Shown here: piece after piece, positions 24,737 through 32,017 of the stretch
Position numbering within the stretch: position 1 is the stretch's first letter
Layout of the letters: every line of letters starts with the position of its first letter
Origin: Mycobacterium shinjukuense
Lineage (GTDB): Bacteria > Actinomycetota > Actinomycetes > Mycobacteriales > Mycobacteriaceae
Length of the DNA stretch: 64,000 nucleotides
Direction of reading: 5' to 3'
Assembly (NCBI RefSeq): GCF_010730055.1
Contig: NZ_AP022575.1
Span: 186,001 to 250,000 of the forward strand
The notes under the pieces: model-generated
Databases searched by the model: none
What the model saw: the letters and a program-made list of their open reading frames with translations, nothing else
What the model was told of the DNA's origin: nothing
Position numbers and translations under genes: made by a program

Positions 24737-24911
24737 CGCACGCAACTTCGACGCCAAGGTCGACGTGACGCCCGAATCGTCGCGGCCAGTCCGGCTGCGG
24801 ATCATCGGCCTGACGTTTGGCCTGACCCCACCCGAAGCCCTGCAACTCGCCACCGATCTCGCCGACGCCGTCAACCAACTCAACGTCGAAAACGAAAGGA
24901 GGTCAGCATGA
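24726..24911 (+). CDS. Small head-module protein of unknown function (61 residues)
   Basis: This protein starts RLSARNFDAKVDVTPESSRP and contains LRIIGLTFGLTPPEALQLATDLADAVNQL, a predicted beta-then-helix fold. It overlaps the end of the portal gene by 11 bases and the start of the scaffold gene by four, so it is embedded in the head operon. I know no function for it; a small decoration or assembly factor is a guess from position. Confidence 0.65.
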   Translation: MRLSARNFDAKVDVTPESSRPVRLRIIGLTFGLTPPEALQLATDLADAVNQLNVENERRSA

Positions 24912-25363
24912 ACGACACTACCGACACGGCCCCGATTGTCAGCACCGAGGACGAAACGCCAACCGATGCGGAACCTAGTTCCGAAGAACAGCAGAGCGAC
25001 GAAACCGACAGCGACAGTGACCAGCCGGAGGAACAGCCCCAATCGTTCCCGCGCGAAGTTGTCGAACAGCTCCGCAAGGAAAACGGGAAGTACCGGCAAC
25101 GCGCTCAGCAGGCCGACGCGCTAGCCCGCCGCCTGCACACCGAACTGGTCCGGGCCACAGGCCGATTGGCCGACCCGACCGACCTGGTGTACGCCGAGGA
25201 ACACCTCGACGACCCGGATGCGCTGAGCGCCGCGATCGACGACCTGCTTGCCACCAAGCCGCACCTGGCCAGCCGCCGGCCCACCGGCGATATCGGCCAA
25301 GGCAACCGCGGATCGTCGGCGCAGCCGTTCTCCCTGTTGCAGATGCTCAAAGAGCGAACCTGA
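24908..25363 (+). CDS. Capsid scaffold-like protein
   Basis: This 151-residue protein has a highly acidic, disordered N-terminus (about 1-45, rich in Asp, Glu, Ser and Gln) and a coiled-coil stretch (FPREVVEQLRKENGKYRQRAQQADALARRLHTEL, about 48-80). The C-terminus is short and basic. This composition and its position between portal and major capsid are typical of siphophage scaffolding proteins that guide procapsid assembly. No serine-protease motif is seen. The ATG at 24908 overlaps the previous gene. Confidence 0.8.
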   Translation: MNDTTDTAPIVSTEDETPTDAEPSSEEQQSDETDSDSDQPEEQPQSFPREVVEQLRKENGKYRQRAQQADALARRLHTELVRATGRLADPTDLVYAEEHLDDPDALSAAIDDLLATKPHLASRRPTGDIGQGNRGSSAQPFSLLQMLKERT

Positions 25364-25465
25364 GCGTGATAGACTCAATATTGGGCCTGGTGCCTGTCCG
25401 CGATTGACGTCCTGGCGACGTGTCGAAACCCCAACCGACACAACATCTTAAGGACGGTCAATACC

Positions 25466-26326
25466 GTGGCTATAGAAGTCACCAGTGATAACTCAACCCT
25501 AATTCAGTCGCAGGTCGCAAGCCTGCTCGTCCAACCCCTCGAACAGGCCTCCACCTTCCTGGCAGCAGGCCCCGTCGTCCTGGACTCATCCAGCCCCGTA
25601 CGGGTGCCGCGCATCGTCAACGGCGTGACAGCCGGATTCGTCGCCGAAGGCGACCAAATCTCCGACGGGGATGTCGCATTCGACGAAGTGACCCTGCTGC
25701 CCTCCACTCTTAAGAGCCTCAAGGTGTTGGTGAAGCTCTCCAACGAGCTGATCCGCACCTCAGTCGTGGGACTGGAATCGGTGCTGCAAACCAGGCTGGT
25801 CACCGATGTCGCCAACGCTCTGGACGCGGCCCTCTGGGACGGGACCGGCAGCTCCAACACCATCAAGGGCATCCTGAGGGCCAGCGGAATCGCCACCGGC
25901 GCACTGGACCTCGCCGACCCCGACTCCCTCATCGACGGGCTGGCCACCGCCCAGGGCAACAAGGTCTCTCCGACCCACTGGGTGATGACCTCGGCCAGCT
26001 TCGCTGCGATCCGCAAAGTCAAGGTCGGTGCCAGCGACAAGCGGTACGTGATCGACCCGAACACAATCCAGAACGGAACCGATTTCCGGCTGTTGGGCCT
26101 GCCGGTGATCATCACCGACAACATTCCCAACGTCACCGACCTCGCCCGCGTTGCCCTGGTCGACTTCTCCAAGGTCGTCGTGGCCCGCGACGTCAACGCC
26201 GAGGTCAAGATCCTCGACCAGACCTGGGGTGACTACGACTCCATCGGCATCAGGGTCGTGTCCCGGTGGGACACCGCACTGCTGCAGCCCGAGGCCGTCA
26301 CCCTGCTCAGCGAGACCGGCAGCTAA
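25466..26326 (+). CDS. HK97-type major capsid protein
   Basis: This 286-residue protein has the order of an HK97-fold shell protein. The N-arm (LIQSQVASLLVQPLEQASTF) is followed by the E-loop (VPRIVNGVTAGFVAEGDQISDGDVAFDEVTL), the spine helix (KLSNELIRTSVVGLESVLQTRL) and the P and A domains, ending DTALLQPEAVTLLSETG. It is short and lacks the long N-terminal delta domain removed by a protease in HK97, which agrees with the separate scaffold gene and the absence of a protease gene. The GTG at 25466 follows an AAGGACGG ribosome-binding site. The 102-bp gap before it is the largest within the head module. Confidence 0.92.
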   Translation: MAIEVTSDNSTLIQSQVASLLVQPLEQASTFLAAGPVVLDSSSPVRVPRIVNGVTAGFVAEGDQISDGDVAFDEVTLLPSTLKSLKVLVKLSNELIRTSVVGLESVLQTRLVTDVANALDAALWDGTGSSNTIKGILRASGIATGALDLADPDSLIDGLATAQGNKVSPTHWVMTSASFAAIRKVKVGASDKRYVIDPNTIQNGTDFRLLGLPVIITDNIPNVTDLARVALVDFSKVVVARDVNAEVKILDQTWGDYDSIGIRVVSRWDTALLQPEAVTLLSETGS

Positions 26327-26330
26327 GAAC

Positions 26331-26630
26331 ATGCCGGTCGATCCAGGCGATGTCACAGCCCTTACCGAGGGGGATGTGGCCACGGTTGTGCCAATCGTGA
26401 CGGTACTGGCCAAGTCCTATACCCGTGGTCGGGGGTTCACCGGTTCCGAGCCGAATGAGGACATCGCCGCGGTGATCGTCACCGCTTCCGCCCGGTTGGC
26501 TGCCAACGGCGAGCAATTGCAGCGCAAGAAGATCGATGACGTCGAGTACGAGTATGCTCTACGGTCGTCGTTCTCCTGGTCGCTGGCCGAGCAGTTGGTG
26601 TTGAACCGGTATCGGGTGCGGGCGATGTAA
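26331..26630 (+). CDS. Head-tail connector-like protein
   Basis: This 99-residue protein sits directly after the capsid gene, where head-completion connectors of HK97-type phages lie. Features such as ALTEGDVATVVPIVTVLAKSYTRGRGF and DIAAVIVTASARLAANGEQ resemble gp6/gp15-like connector helices. It would close the portal and present a docking surface for a tail. It is the last gene of the element: no stopper, tail-terminator, tube or tape-measure gene follows, so any tail must come from another phage. The ATG at 26331 is five bases after the capsid stop. Confidence 0.8.
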   Translation: MPVDPGDVTALTEGDVATVVPIVTVLAKSYTRGRGFTGSEPNEDIAAVIVTASARLAANGEQLQRKKIDDVEYEYALRSSFSWSLAEQLVLNRYRVRAM

Positions 26631-26636
26631 CCCCCA

Positions 26637-26655
26637 GTACGCAGCCAGTACGCAG
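26637..26655 (+). repeat. Integrase arm-type site pair, right end
   Basis: GTACGCAG occurs at 26637-26644 and 26648-26655, an 11-bp period. It matches the left-end pair in sequence, orientation and spacing and lies 101 bp before the attR core. Further partial ACGCAG copies follow between 26680 and 26750. The set would form one arm of attP. Confidence 0.7.
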
Positions 26656-26756
26656 CAGAAATAGCGACAGCTTTCACCAATCAACGCAGCCAACGCTGTG
26701 ACCAGCACGTTTCTCGAACAGCCAACGCAGATTGACGCAGCAAACGCCGAGATAGT

Positions 26757-26806
26757 CTCGTTCGCATCGAGTAGGTCAGGGGTTCGAATCCCCTTAGCTC
26801 CACAGT
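26757..26806 (+). repeat. attR core, 50-bp direct repeat
   Basis: The copy of the tRNA-Ala 3' half at the right end of the element is identical to 16468-16517. The 5' half of a tRNA is absent here, so this is not a second tRNA gene. It is the original chromosomal 3' end displaced by integration. Confidence 0.95.
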
Positions 26807-26872
26807 GCGCGAACAGACGCAAATGTCCCCAAAAACAGGCGTTTTGGGGACATTTGCGTCTGTTCGCGCACT
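26804..26872. terminator. Perfect 31-bp-arm hairpin at the right junction
   Basis: Arms 26804-26834 and 26842-26872 are exactly complementary around a 7-base loop; the stem ends in AAAA/TTTT next to the loop. The sequence family (GAACAGACGCAAATGTCCCC) is close to the hairpin after pks16 (51570-51627). Such long stems occur widely in mycobacterial intergenic regions and are thought to act as bidirectional terminators. It begins inside the attR repeat, so before integration it directly followed the tRNA-Ala gene. Confidence 0.7.
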
Positions 26873-27022
26873 CAGCACGGCGCGGGCATTCGGGGATGAG
26901 CGGGTGCCCGCAGTGAATCGTGTCCTTGCGCGCCGCGGCCAGCGCAAGGCCGAGGCCCATCGCGCTCTCGTCGACATCCGCACAAGGCGATCGACGGCGA
27001 CCATCCTCGGCGGCCCGCCGCC

Positions 27023-27163
27023 CTAGCTGGCTCGCGCCGCGTACGCCTCGGCGGCTTTGAGCTCGTAACGGACGGCTGATTGAACGACGTGCGGCGGCAA
27101 GCCATAGAGCTCGGCGATCATCTCGATCGGGTCACCGGCAGGATGCAGACCGGAAATCGCCAT
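27023..27163 (-). pseudogene. Remnant of a DUF433-type antitoxin-like gene
   Basis: A 46-residue open frame reads AISGLHPAGDPIEMIAELYGLPPHVVQSAVRYE, then an alanine-rich end. This resembles the C-terminal half of DUF433 (VapB45-like) antitoxins, where the EEI..YGL..E.V..A..Y pattern is conserved. Upstream on the same strand, the frame extends only to a stop near 27208 and has no family N-terminus, and no toxin gene is recognisable nearby. It is therefore called a decayed fragment. The rest of 26873-27338 shows no other supported gene. Confidence 0.45.
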
Positions 27164-27338
27164 GCCCGTCGTGACGCAATCCGGATCGGGTGCACATCTC
27201 GTCGACCCACGTCACGTCGGCTCCTGCCAGCCGGCAGCGAAACCGCTTCAATTCCCCAAGCAACGGTCGTCATCCCTGATCAACGGGGTGGGGACCTGTT
27301 ACATTTCTGCCCTGGACTCCACCACAAGGCAGGCGCGC

Positions 27339-28985
27339 ATGGGCCGCTCGGGCCGGATCGCCGACAGCGCAGACGTCGTTGTCGTCGGTTTCGGCGCGGC
27401 CGGCGTGTGCGCGGCGCTTGCCGCCCGCGAGCAGGGCGCGGAGGTCATCGCGCTGGATCGCGCCAACGGCGGCGGTGCGACCGCCATCTCGGGCGGCATC
27501 GTCTACGCCGGCGGGGGCACCGCGGTGCAACGACGGGCCGGGGTGGACGACACCGTCGAGCGGATGCTGGCCTACCTTCGGCTGGAAGTCGGCGACGCCG
27601 TCAGCCCGGCAACGCTGGAATCGTTCGTGCGCTCTAGCCCGGAAATGATCGACTGGCTGCAGCGCCACGGCGTTCCGTTCGACTCCACGCTGTGCCCCTA
27701 CAAGACCTCCTACCCCAACAATCGGTACTACCTGTATCACTCGGGCAGCGAGAACGCCGGGGCTTTCCGAAGCCACACCCCGCCGGTCCAGCGCGGCCAT
27801 CGCGTCCAGGGAAAGGGCACGTCGGGCAAGAAACTGTATGGCCCGCTGCTGCACTCGGCACTCGAACGCGGCGTCGATTTCCGCCCGCACACCACGGTCA
27901 CCCGGCTGTTGCAGGATTCCGCCGGCCGAGTGACCGGGGTGGAAGCCGCGACGATGGGCTACGCGCCGCCACACATTCGCCGGATGTATGCGGCCATGGC
28001 GGCGGTGTCATCGAAGCCGGGCATCTATTACCCACCGCTGCGCCGCGCGATGGAACACCGCCTGAGACGGCTGGAACGGCGCTACGCCCGACCCATCCGG
28101 GTAGCCGCACGTCGCGGCGTGATCATCTGCGCGGGCGGCTTCATCGCCAACCCGGAGTGGCTGCACAGGTACGCACCCGAGTTCAAGAACGGCCTTCCGC
28201 TGGGCACCAGCGGCGACGACGGCAGCGGCATCGCGCTCGCCGAGAGCGTCGGCGCGGTCAGCCAGCGCATGGACAACGTGTCGGCGTGGCGGTTCATCAC
28301 CCCGCCCAGCGCGTTCCTCGGTGCCATCATCGTCGACCAACGGGGACAGCGGATCATCGACGAAAGCCGATACGGTGCGGCGATCGGACAGGCAATGGTC
28401 AAAAATCACCACGGAACGGGGTGGATTCTCGCCGACGCCGCGGTGATGCGGGAAGCCCGTCGTCAATTGTTCACCCAGACGTTGTGGTTTCAACGCGCCC
28501 AAACCGCCGCGCTGATGCTCACCGGCTCGGTGCGCGCTTCCTCGCTGGCGAAGGCGGCGGCAGCGGCCGGCATCGACCCCGACGGCCTGCGCGCCACCGT
28601 GGACGCCCACAACAACGCAATCGACTCGGGCGCACCGGATCCCGCGGGAAAGCCCAGCGAATTCACCCGCCGGATCGCCAAGTCGCCCTACACGCTGTTG
28701 AACATCTCGATCAGACCCAGCCTGCTCAACCCCACGCCGATGCTCACCCTGGGCGGTGTCCGAGTGGACGAGGCCACCGGCGCGGTCCTCACCGAGTCCG
28801 GTGAGCCGATTCCCGGCCTCTACGGCGCGGGCCGCTGCGCGGTCGGCGTCTGCTCGAACTCATACGTCAGTGGCCTGTCCATCGCCGACTGCGTATTCTC
28901 CGGTCGCCGCGCCGGCACGCATGCCGCCAAGCAATCGGATGATCCGAGCGAACGCAATTCCGGTGCAACGGGTTTGGTGACATAG
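27339..28985 (+). CDS. FAD-dependent oxidoreductase (fumarate reductase/KstD-like flavoprotein)
   Basis: This 548-residue protein has an N-terminal FAD-binding Rossmann motif (ADVVVVGFGAAGVCAALAAREQGAEVIALDR, about 11-41) and the GGGATAISGGIVYAGGG loop of the succinate dehydrogenase/fumarate reductase superfamily. A C-terminal FAD-contact region reads GEPIPGLYGAGRCAVGVCSNSYVSGLSIADCVFSGR. Family members include 3-ketosteroid dehydrogenases, and the closing motif fits that group, but the substrate is unknown. The ATG at 27339 has AAGGCAGG upstream; a GTG further upstream is possible. I do not know an orthologue at this place in M. tuberculosis. Confidence 0.8.
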   Translation: MGRSGRIADSADVVVVGFGAAGVCAALAAREQGAEVIALDRANGGGATAISGGIVYAGGGTAVQRRAGVDDTVERMLAYLRLEVGDAVSPATLESFVRSSPEMIDWLQRHGVPFDSTLCPYKTSYPNNRYYLYHSGSENAGAFRSHTPPVQRGHRVQGKGTSGKKLYGPLLHSALERGVDFRPHTTVTRLLQDSAGRVTGVEAATMGYAPPHIRRMYAAMAAVSSKPGIYYPPLRRAMEHRLRRLERRYARPIRVAARRGVIICAGGFIANPEWLHRYAPEFKNGLPLGTSGDDGSGIALAESVGAVSQRMDNVSAWRFITPPSAFLGAIIVDQRGQRIIDESRYGAAIGQAMVKNHHGTGWILADAAVMREARRQLFTQTLWFQRAQTAALMLTGSVRASSLAKAAAAAGIDPDGLRATVDAHNNAIDSGAPDPAGKPSEFTRRIAKSPYTLLNISIRPSLLNPTPMLTLGGVRVDEATGAVLTESGEPIPGLYGAGRCAVGVCSNSYVSGLSIADCVFSGRRAGTHAAKQSDDPSERNSGATGLVT

Positions 28986-29209
28986 CTGCGATTGCCCGAG
29001 GCCACGGCAGCGGTTTCCCCGCGCGATGTCATCGCGGTCGTGTCGGCGCCCGCTGCCTTGGCCGCTTGCTGGCGGGCGGTGCCCGTAAAGCGCTGCGGTG
29101 GGCGGCAATCCGGCGCGAAGTCTGATGAAGTACCTAAATTCAGCTGAACGTTCGCTAAGACAGCGTTTCGGCGCAGGACGACGGGCCGTAGTGGCCCTAG
29201 TCTCGGGGC

Positions 29210-29461
29210 ATGAGCACCAAGTACTACTTGCAGAAGGTACCTGTGGAATCCGTCGAGCCGGGCTTTTCGCTGGCCGTCCGCGATGGTGGCGATTATCGCC
29301 TGTTCCAGGTCGAATGCACGCAGATGTCCAGGCGAACCGGGCACCCCGTGATGATCAAGCTCACCTCGGAGGCGCCCGAGGGTGGCCAGCCGTGGGTCCT
29401 GGAATACGAAGCGGGTACGCCGGTGGTACGGCTCCTTGGTGTTTGCCAGGCCGCCTGCTAG
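29210..29461 (+). CDS. Conserved small hypothetical protein (83 residues)
   Basis: This protein starts STKYYLQKVPVESVEPGFSLAVRDGGDYRLFQVECTQM and continues with TGHPVMIKLTSEAPEGGQPWVLEYEAG. It is strand-rich, with no signal peptide or membrane segment, and ends CQAAC. The pattern looks like a small beta-barrel, but I do not recognise a family. It converges with the methyltransferase gene, 11 bp away. The preceding 224 bp after the flavoprotein show no supported gene. Confidence 0.6.
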   Translation: MSTKYYLQKVPVESVEPGFSLAVRDGGDYRLFQVECTQMSRRTGHPVMIKLTSEAPEGGQPWVLEYEAGTPVVRLLGVCQAAC

Positions 29462-29472
29462 CCGTGTGGTCC

Positions 29473-30219
29473 TCACCCCGGCTTGGCGGCGGTGACAAAC
29501 TGCAGCGCCCGCTGGGTCTGCTGCTCGATGTTGACCAGGCCGGCTGAGGAGAACAGGTCGACGAAGCTGTGCCGGTCGAACATGGTGAGCCCGATCACAC
29601 CGGCGGCGGCGGTCAGCGCGCGCCGAATCGGGGCGGCTTGCCCGGAATAGCTGGTAAGGATCGCGATCCGGCCGCCCGGCGCCAGCACCCGCACCATCTG
29701 GTGCGCGATCCGAAACGGCTCGGGCATCAGGTACAGCGCGCCGAAACAGCAAACGGCATCAAATGTTTCGTCGTCGAACGGCAACGCGCGGGCGTCACCG
29801 CGGACATAACAGATCCGTGGTCCGCCGTTGTCCAGGACCGCCCGGGCGAGCATCGGCTCGGAAATGTCGAACCCCACCGCCAGGCCGCCGGCCGGCAGAT
29901 GCCGAGCCAACGGCGCGGTGAAATTGCCTGGCCCGCAAGCGACGTCGAGCAACCTGTGGGCGGCCCCCAGCCGTAGGGCGGCCGCCGCCCGGTGCTGTTC
30001 GGCGCGGGTGGTGACGCCGCTGGCGAGGTAGAAGGAGGCCGGACGCCACAACCGCTCGTACACGGTCGCGACCACCGTGCTGTTCATCGCTTTCTGCGCA
30101 ACCGTCGGCACCGGGGAGCTCGCCGATTCGCCCAGCACGTCGAGAAATCCGTGCCGCCGCACGGCGCCCTTGGGCAGCAGACCGCGGGTCAGCTCGAACG
30201 GATCCTGGCCGGTGTTCAT
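29473..30219 (-). CDS. Class I SAM-dependent methyltransferase
   Basis: This 248-residue protein has the SAM-binding motif I LLDVACGPGNFTAPLARHLP (about 90-109), motif II GFDISEPMLARA, motif III DARALPFDDETFDAVCC and LAPGGRIAILTSYS. It belongs to the UbiE/methyltransferase-11 group, for which lipids or quinones are common substrates, but the target cannot be told. It is divergent from patA, with 85 bp between the starts. The ATG at 30219 gives a 45-residue N-terminal extension before the methyltransferase fold. Confidence 0.8.
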   Translation of the reverse strand: MNTGQDPFELTRGLLPKGAVRRHGFLDVLGESASSPVPTVAQKAMNSTVVATVYERLWRPASFYLASGVTTRAEQHRAAAALRLGAAHRLLDVACGPGNFTAPLARHLPAGGLAVGFDISEPMLARAVLDNGGPRICYVRGDARALPFDDETFDAVCCFGALYLMPEPFRIAHQMVRVLAPGGRIAILTSYSGQAAPIRRALTAAAGVIGLTMFDRHSFVDLFSSAGLVNIEQQTQRALQFVTAAKPG

Positions 30220-30304
30220 CGTGTTGTCAGGCTAATGCGCGTCCTTGCCGCACCGGCGGCCGACGCCATAACCTGAGGGCTGGCGCGGTGACGGATGGGA
30301 TGGG

Positions 30305-31297
30305 ATGGCCGAATTGACCGGCGCGGCGGTCGAAGAACTCACCGGAATGGACATCTTTGACGGATGTTCCGCCGAGCACCTAAGGCCACTGGCGGCCCGC
30401 CTCAAGCCGCTGCGGGTCGGCGCCGGCGAACAGCTCATGCGCCAAGGTGAACGGGCCGTTTCCTTCCTGCTCGTCTCCTCGGGTCGCGCCCGGGTCAGCC
30501 ATGTCGGCGAGGACGGTACGGTGCTCGTCGAGCAGGCCTTGCCGGGCACGATCGTCGGGGAGATCGCCCTGCTGCGTCGCATCCCGCGAACGGCAACGGT
30601 CACCGCCCTCGAGCCGCTGACCGGCTGGCTCGGCGGTGACGACGCCCTGGACGTGATGGCGCACATGCCGGGGATCATGGATCGGCTGCTGCGCACGGTT
30701 CGGCAACGGCTGGCCGCCTTCATCACGCCGATCCCGGTGCGGCTGCGCGACGGAACCGAACTGATGCTGCGGCCGGTGCTGCCCGGCGACAGCGCGCGGA
30801 CGGTGCACGGCCACGTGCACTTTTCCAGCGAGACGATCTATCGGCGGTTCATGTCGGCCCGCGTTCCCAACCCGGAGATGATGCACTACCTGTCCGAGGT
30901 CGACTACGTCGACCATTTCGTGTGGGTGCTGGTCGACGGCGGTGACCCCGTGGCCGACGCCCGGTTCGTCCGCGACCAGACCGACCCGGCGGTCGCCGAG
31001 ATCGCGTTCACCGTCGCCGACGACTATCAGGGCCGGGGGATCGGCAGCTTTCTGATCGGTGCGCTGGCGGTCGCCGCCCGGGTGGACGGCGTCGAAAAGT
31101 TTTCCGCGCGAATGCTTTCCGACAACGTGCCGATGCGAACGATCATGGACCGCCACGGGGCGGTCTGGCAACGCGAGGACGTCGGGGTGATCACCACGGT
31201 GATCGATGTGCCCGGCCCGGGTGACCTGGGCTTCGGGCGTGAGCTGGCCGACCGAATCGGCCGCGTCGCCCGGCAGGTGATCGAAGCGGTCGGCTGA
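30305..31297 (+). CDS. patA: cAMP-dependent protein lysine acetyltransferase (Rv0998/PatA)
   Basis: This 330-residue protein fuses an N-terminal cyclic-nucleotide-binding domain (about 15-140, with the phosphate cassette GTIVGEIALLRRIPRTATV at 81-99) to a C-terminal GNAT acetyltransferase domain (about 150-315). Catalytic-type E232 (AEIAFTV) and the acetyl-CoA loop DDYQGRGIGSFL are present. In M. tuberculosis the orthologue is switched on by cAMP and acetylates lysines of acyl-CoA synthetases and other enzymes. The ATG at 30305 fits the family start; the stop overlaps the next gene (GATG-type junction). Confidence 0.95.
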   Translation: MAELTGAAVEELTGMDIFDGCSAEHLRPLAARLKPLRVGAGEQLMRQGERAVSFLLVSSGRARVSHVGEDGTVLVEQALPGTIVGEIALLRRIPRTATVTALEPLTGWLGGDDALDVMAHMPGIMDRLLRTVRQRLAAFITPIPVRLRDGTELMLRPVLPGDSARTVHGHVHFSSETIYRRFMSARVPNPEMMHYLSEVDYVDHFVWVLVDGGDPVADARFVRDQTDPAVAEIAFTVADDYQGRGIGSFLIGALAVAARVDGVEKFSARMLSDNVPMRTIMDRHGAVWQREDVGVITTVIDVPGPGDLGFGRELADRIGRVARQVIEAVG

Positions 31298-31989
31298 TGC
31301 GCCGCCGGCCGTTCTGGATTGGCCCGATGACGGCCACCGTCGTTGTGCTGTCGGTGGTCGGGTGCGCGCGGCCGCCCGCGCCGGCATCGTCGGCCGCTTC
31401 GTCGCCGCCGGCGTCCCGCGCCCCCGCGATCAATCCGGCCAACATCAAGCGGGTCGGCCGCGAACTTCCGAGCGGCTATGAGGTCACCGGTGACATCCGC
31501 GGCGCCTCACCCTGGGTGATCTGGAGTTTGGGAGCCCAGGCGTGGGCCGTGCCACCGCAGTGCGCGGCCCTGGCCGATCCCGGCTATGGACAACACCAGG
31601 CCGCGCAGGGCGTGTCCGGGTCGGGCGCCGGCGGCATCGTCGATGCCGTTGTGGTTGCCCTGTCACCGGGCCCGGTGCTGCTCGACCACGACCTGGTCGC
31701 GAGCTGCGGGCACTGGACCATGACCGACGGGCACGCCACGGCCAGCGTCAGTCTCACCGACGCCCCGCACATCGACGGCGCGGAAACGCTGGGCATGGTG
31801 GCCGACGTCCGCAAATCCGTCGAGGCGGGCGCCGAAATCGATTCGCGGGCATACACGTTCGTCGCCTACCTGGGCGACTATTACGCGCTTGGCGCGCTGA
31901 CCACCGACCCCGGGTCGATGCTCGCGCCGCTGCCACCGCAGTTCGCCGCCGATCTGCTGGTCAAAACGGTGTCGACGGTACGCGGCTGA
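31297..31989 (+). CDS. DUF5642-family lipoprotein (Rv0999-like), first copy
   Basis: This 230-residue protein has a lipoprotein signal peptide (MTATVVVLSVVGCARPP, lipobox VVGC) followed by an Ala/Ser/Pro linker. A DUF5642 domain comprises the rest (IKRVGRELPSGYEVTGDI, then VVVALSPGPVLLDHDLVASC, and LVKTVSTVRG at the end). Function is unknown. It overlaps patA by one base and is followed 28 bp later by a paralogue with the same architecture. Confidence 0.8.
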   Translation: MRRRPFWIGPMTATVVVLSVVGCARPPAPASSAASSPPASRAPAINPANIKRVGRELPSGYEVTGDIRGASPWVIWSLGAQAWAVPPQCAALADPGYGQHQAAQGVSGSGAGGIVDAVVVALSPGPVLLDHDLVASCGHWTMTDGHATASVSLTDAPHIDGAETLGMVADVRKSVEAGAEIDSRAYTFVAYLGDYYALGALTTDPGSMLAPLPPQFAADLLVKTVSTVRG

Positions 31990-32017
31990 GCGGCCGCGCT
32001 TGGGTAGGGTGGCCACG

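Larger units (their letters stand above)
16468..26806. mobile_element. 10.3-kb integrated capsid-encoding satellite-like element
   Basis: The element is bounded by 50-bp direct repeats of the tRNA-Ala 3' half. It carries, left to right: tyrosine integrase and XRE repressor (minus strand), then on plus an excisionase-like HTH protein, Prim-Pol, ATPase-like protein, a repeat cluster (candidate origin), two small unknowns, HNH nuclease, large terminase, portal, small protein, scaffold, HK97-type capsid and connector. There is no tail, tape-measure, lysis or capsid-protease gene. Genes are mostly joined by 4-bp overlaps, and all intact-looking. Size and content match capsid-forming satellites (cf-PICIs) and recall the M. 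tuberculosis phiRv1/phiRv2 elements, but with a different gene order and an Ala-tRNA site. A decayed prophage is the alternative; the clean gene joins argue against it. Confidence 0.85.

Noticed and set aside
26757..26806. Possible second tRNA-Ala gene
   Set aside because: Only the 3' half is present; the upstream sequence cannot form the acceptor, D or 5' anticodon arms. It is the attR repeat.
28820..29752. Minus-strand open frame between the flavoprotein and the methyltransferase
   Set aside because: It overlaps three better-supported genes and has no recognisable domain.
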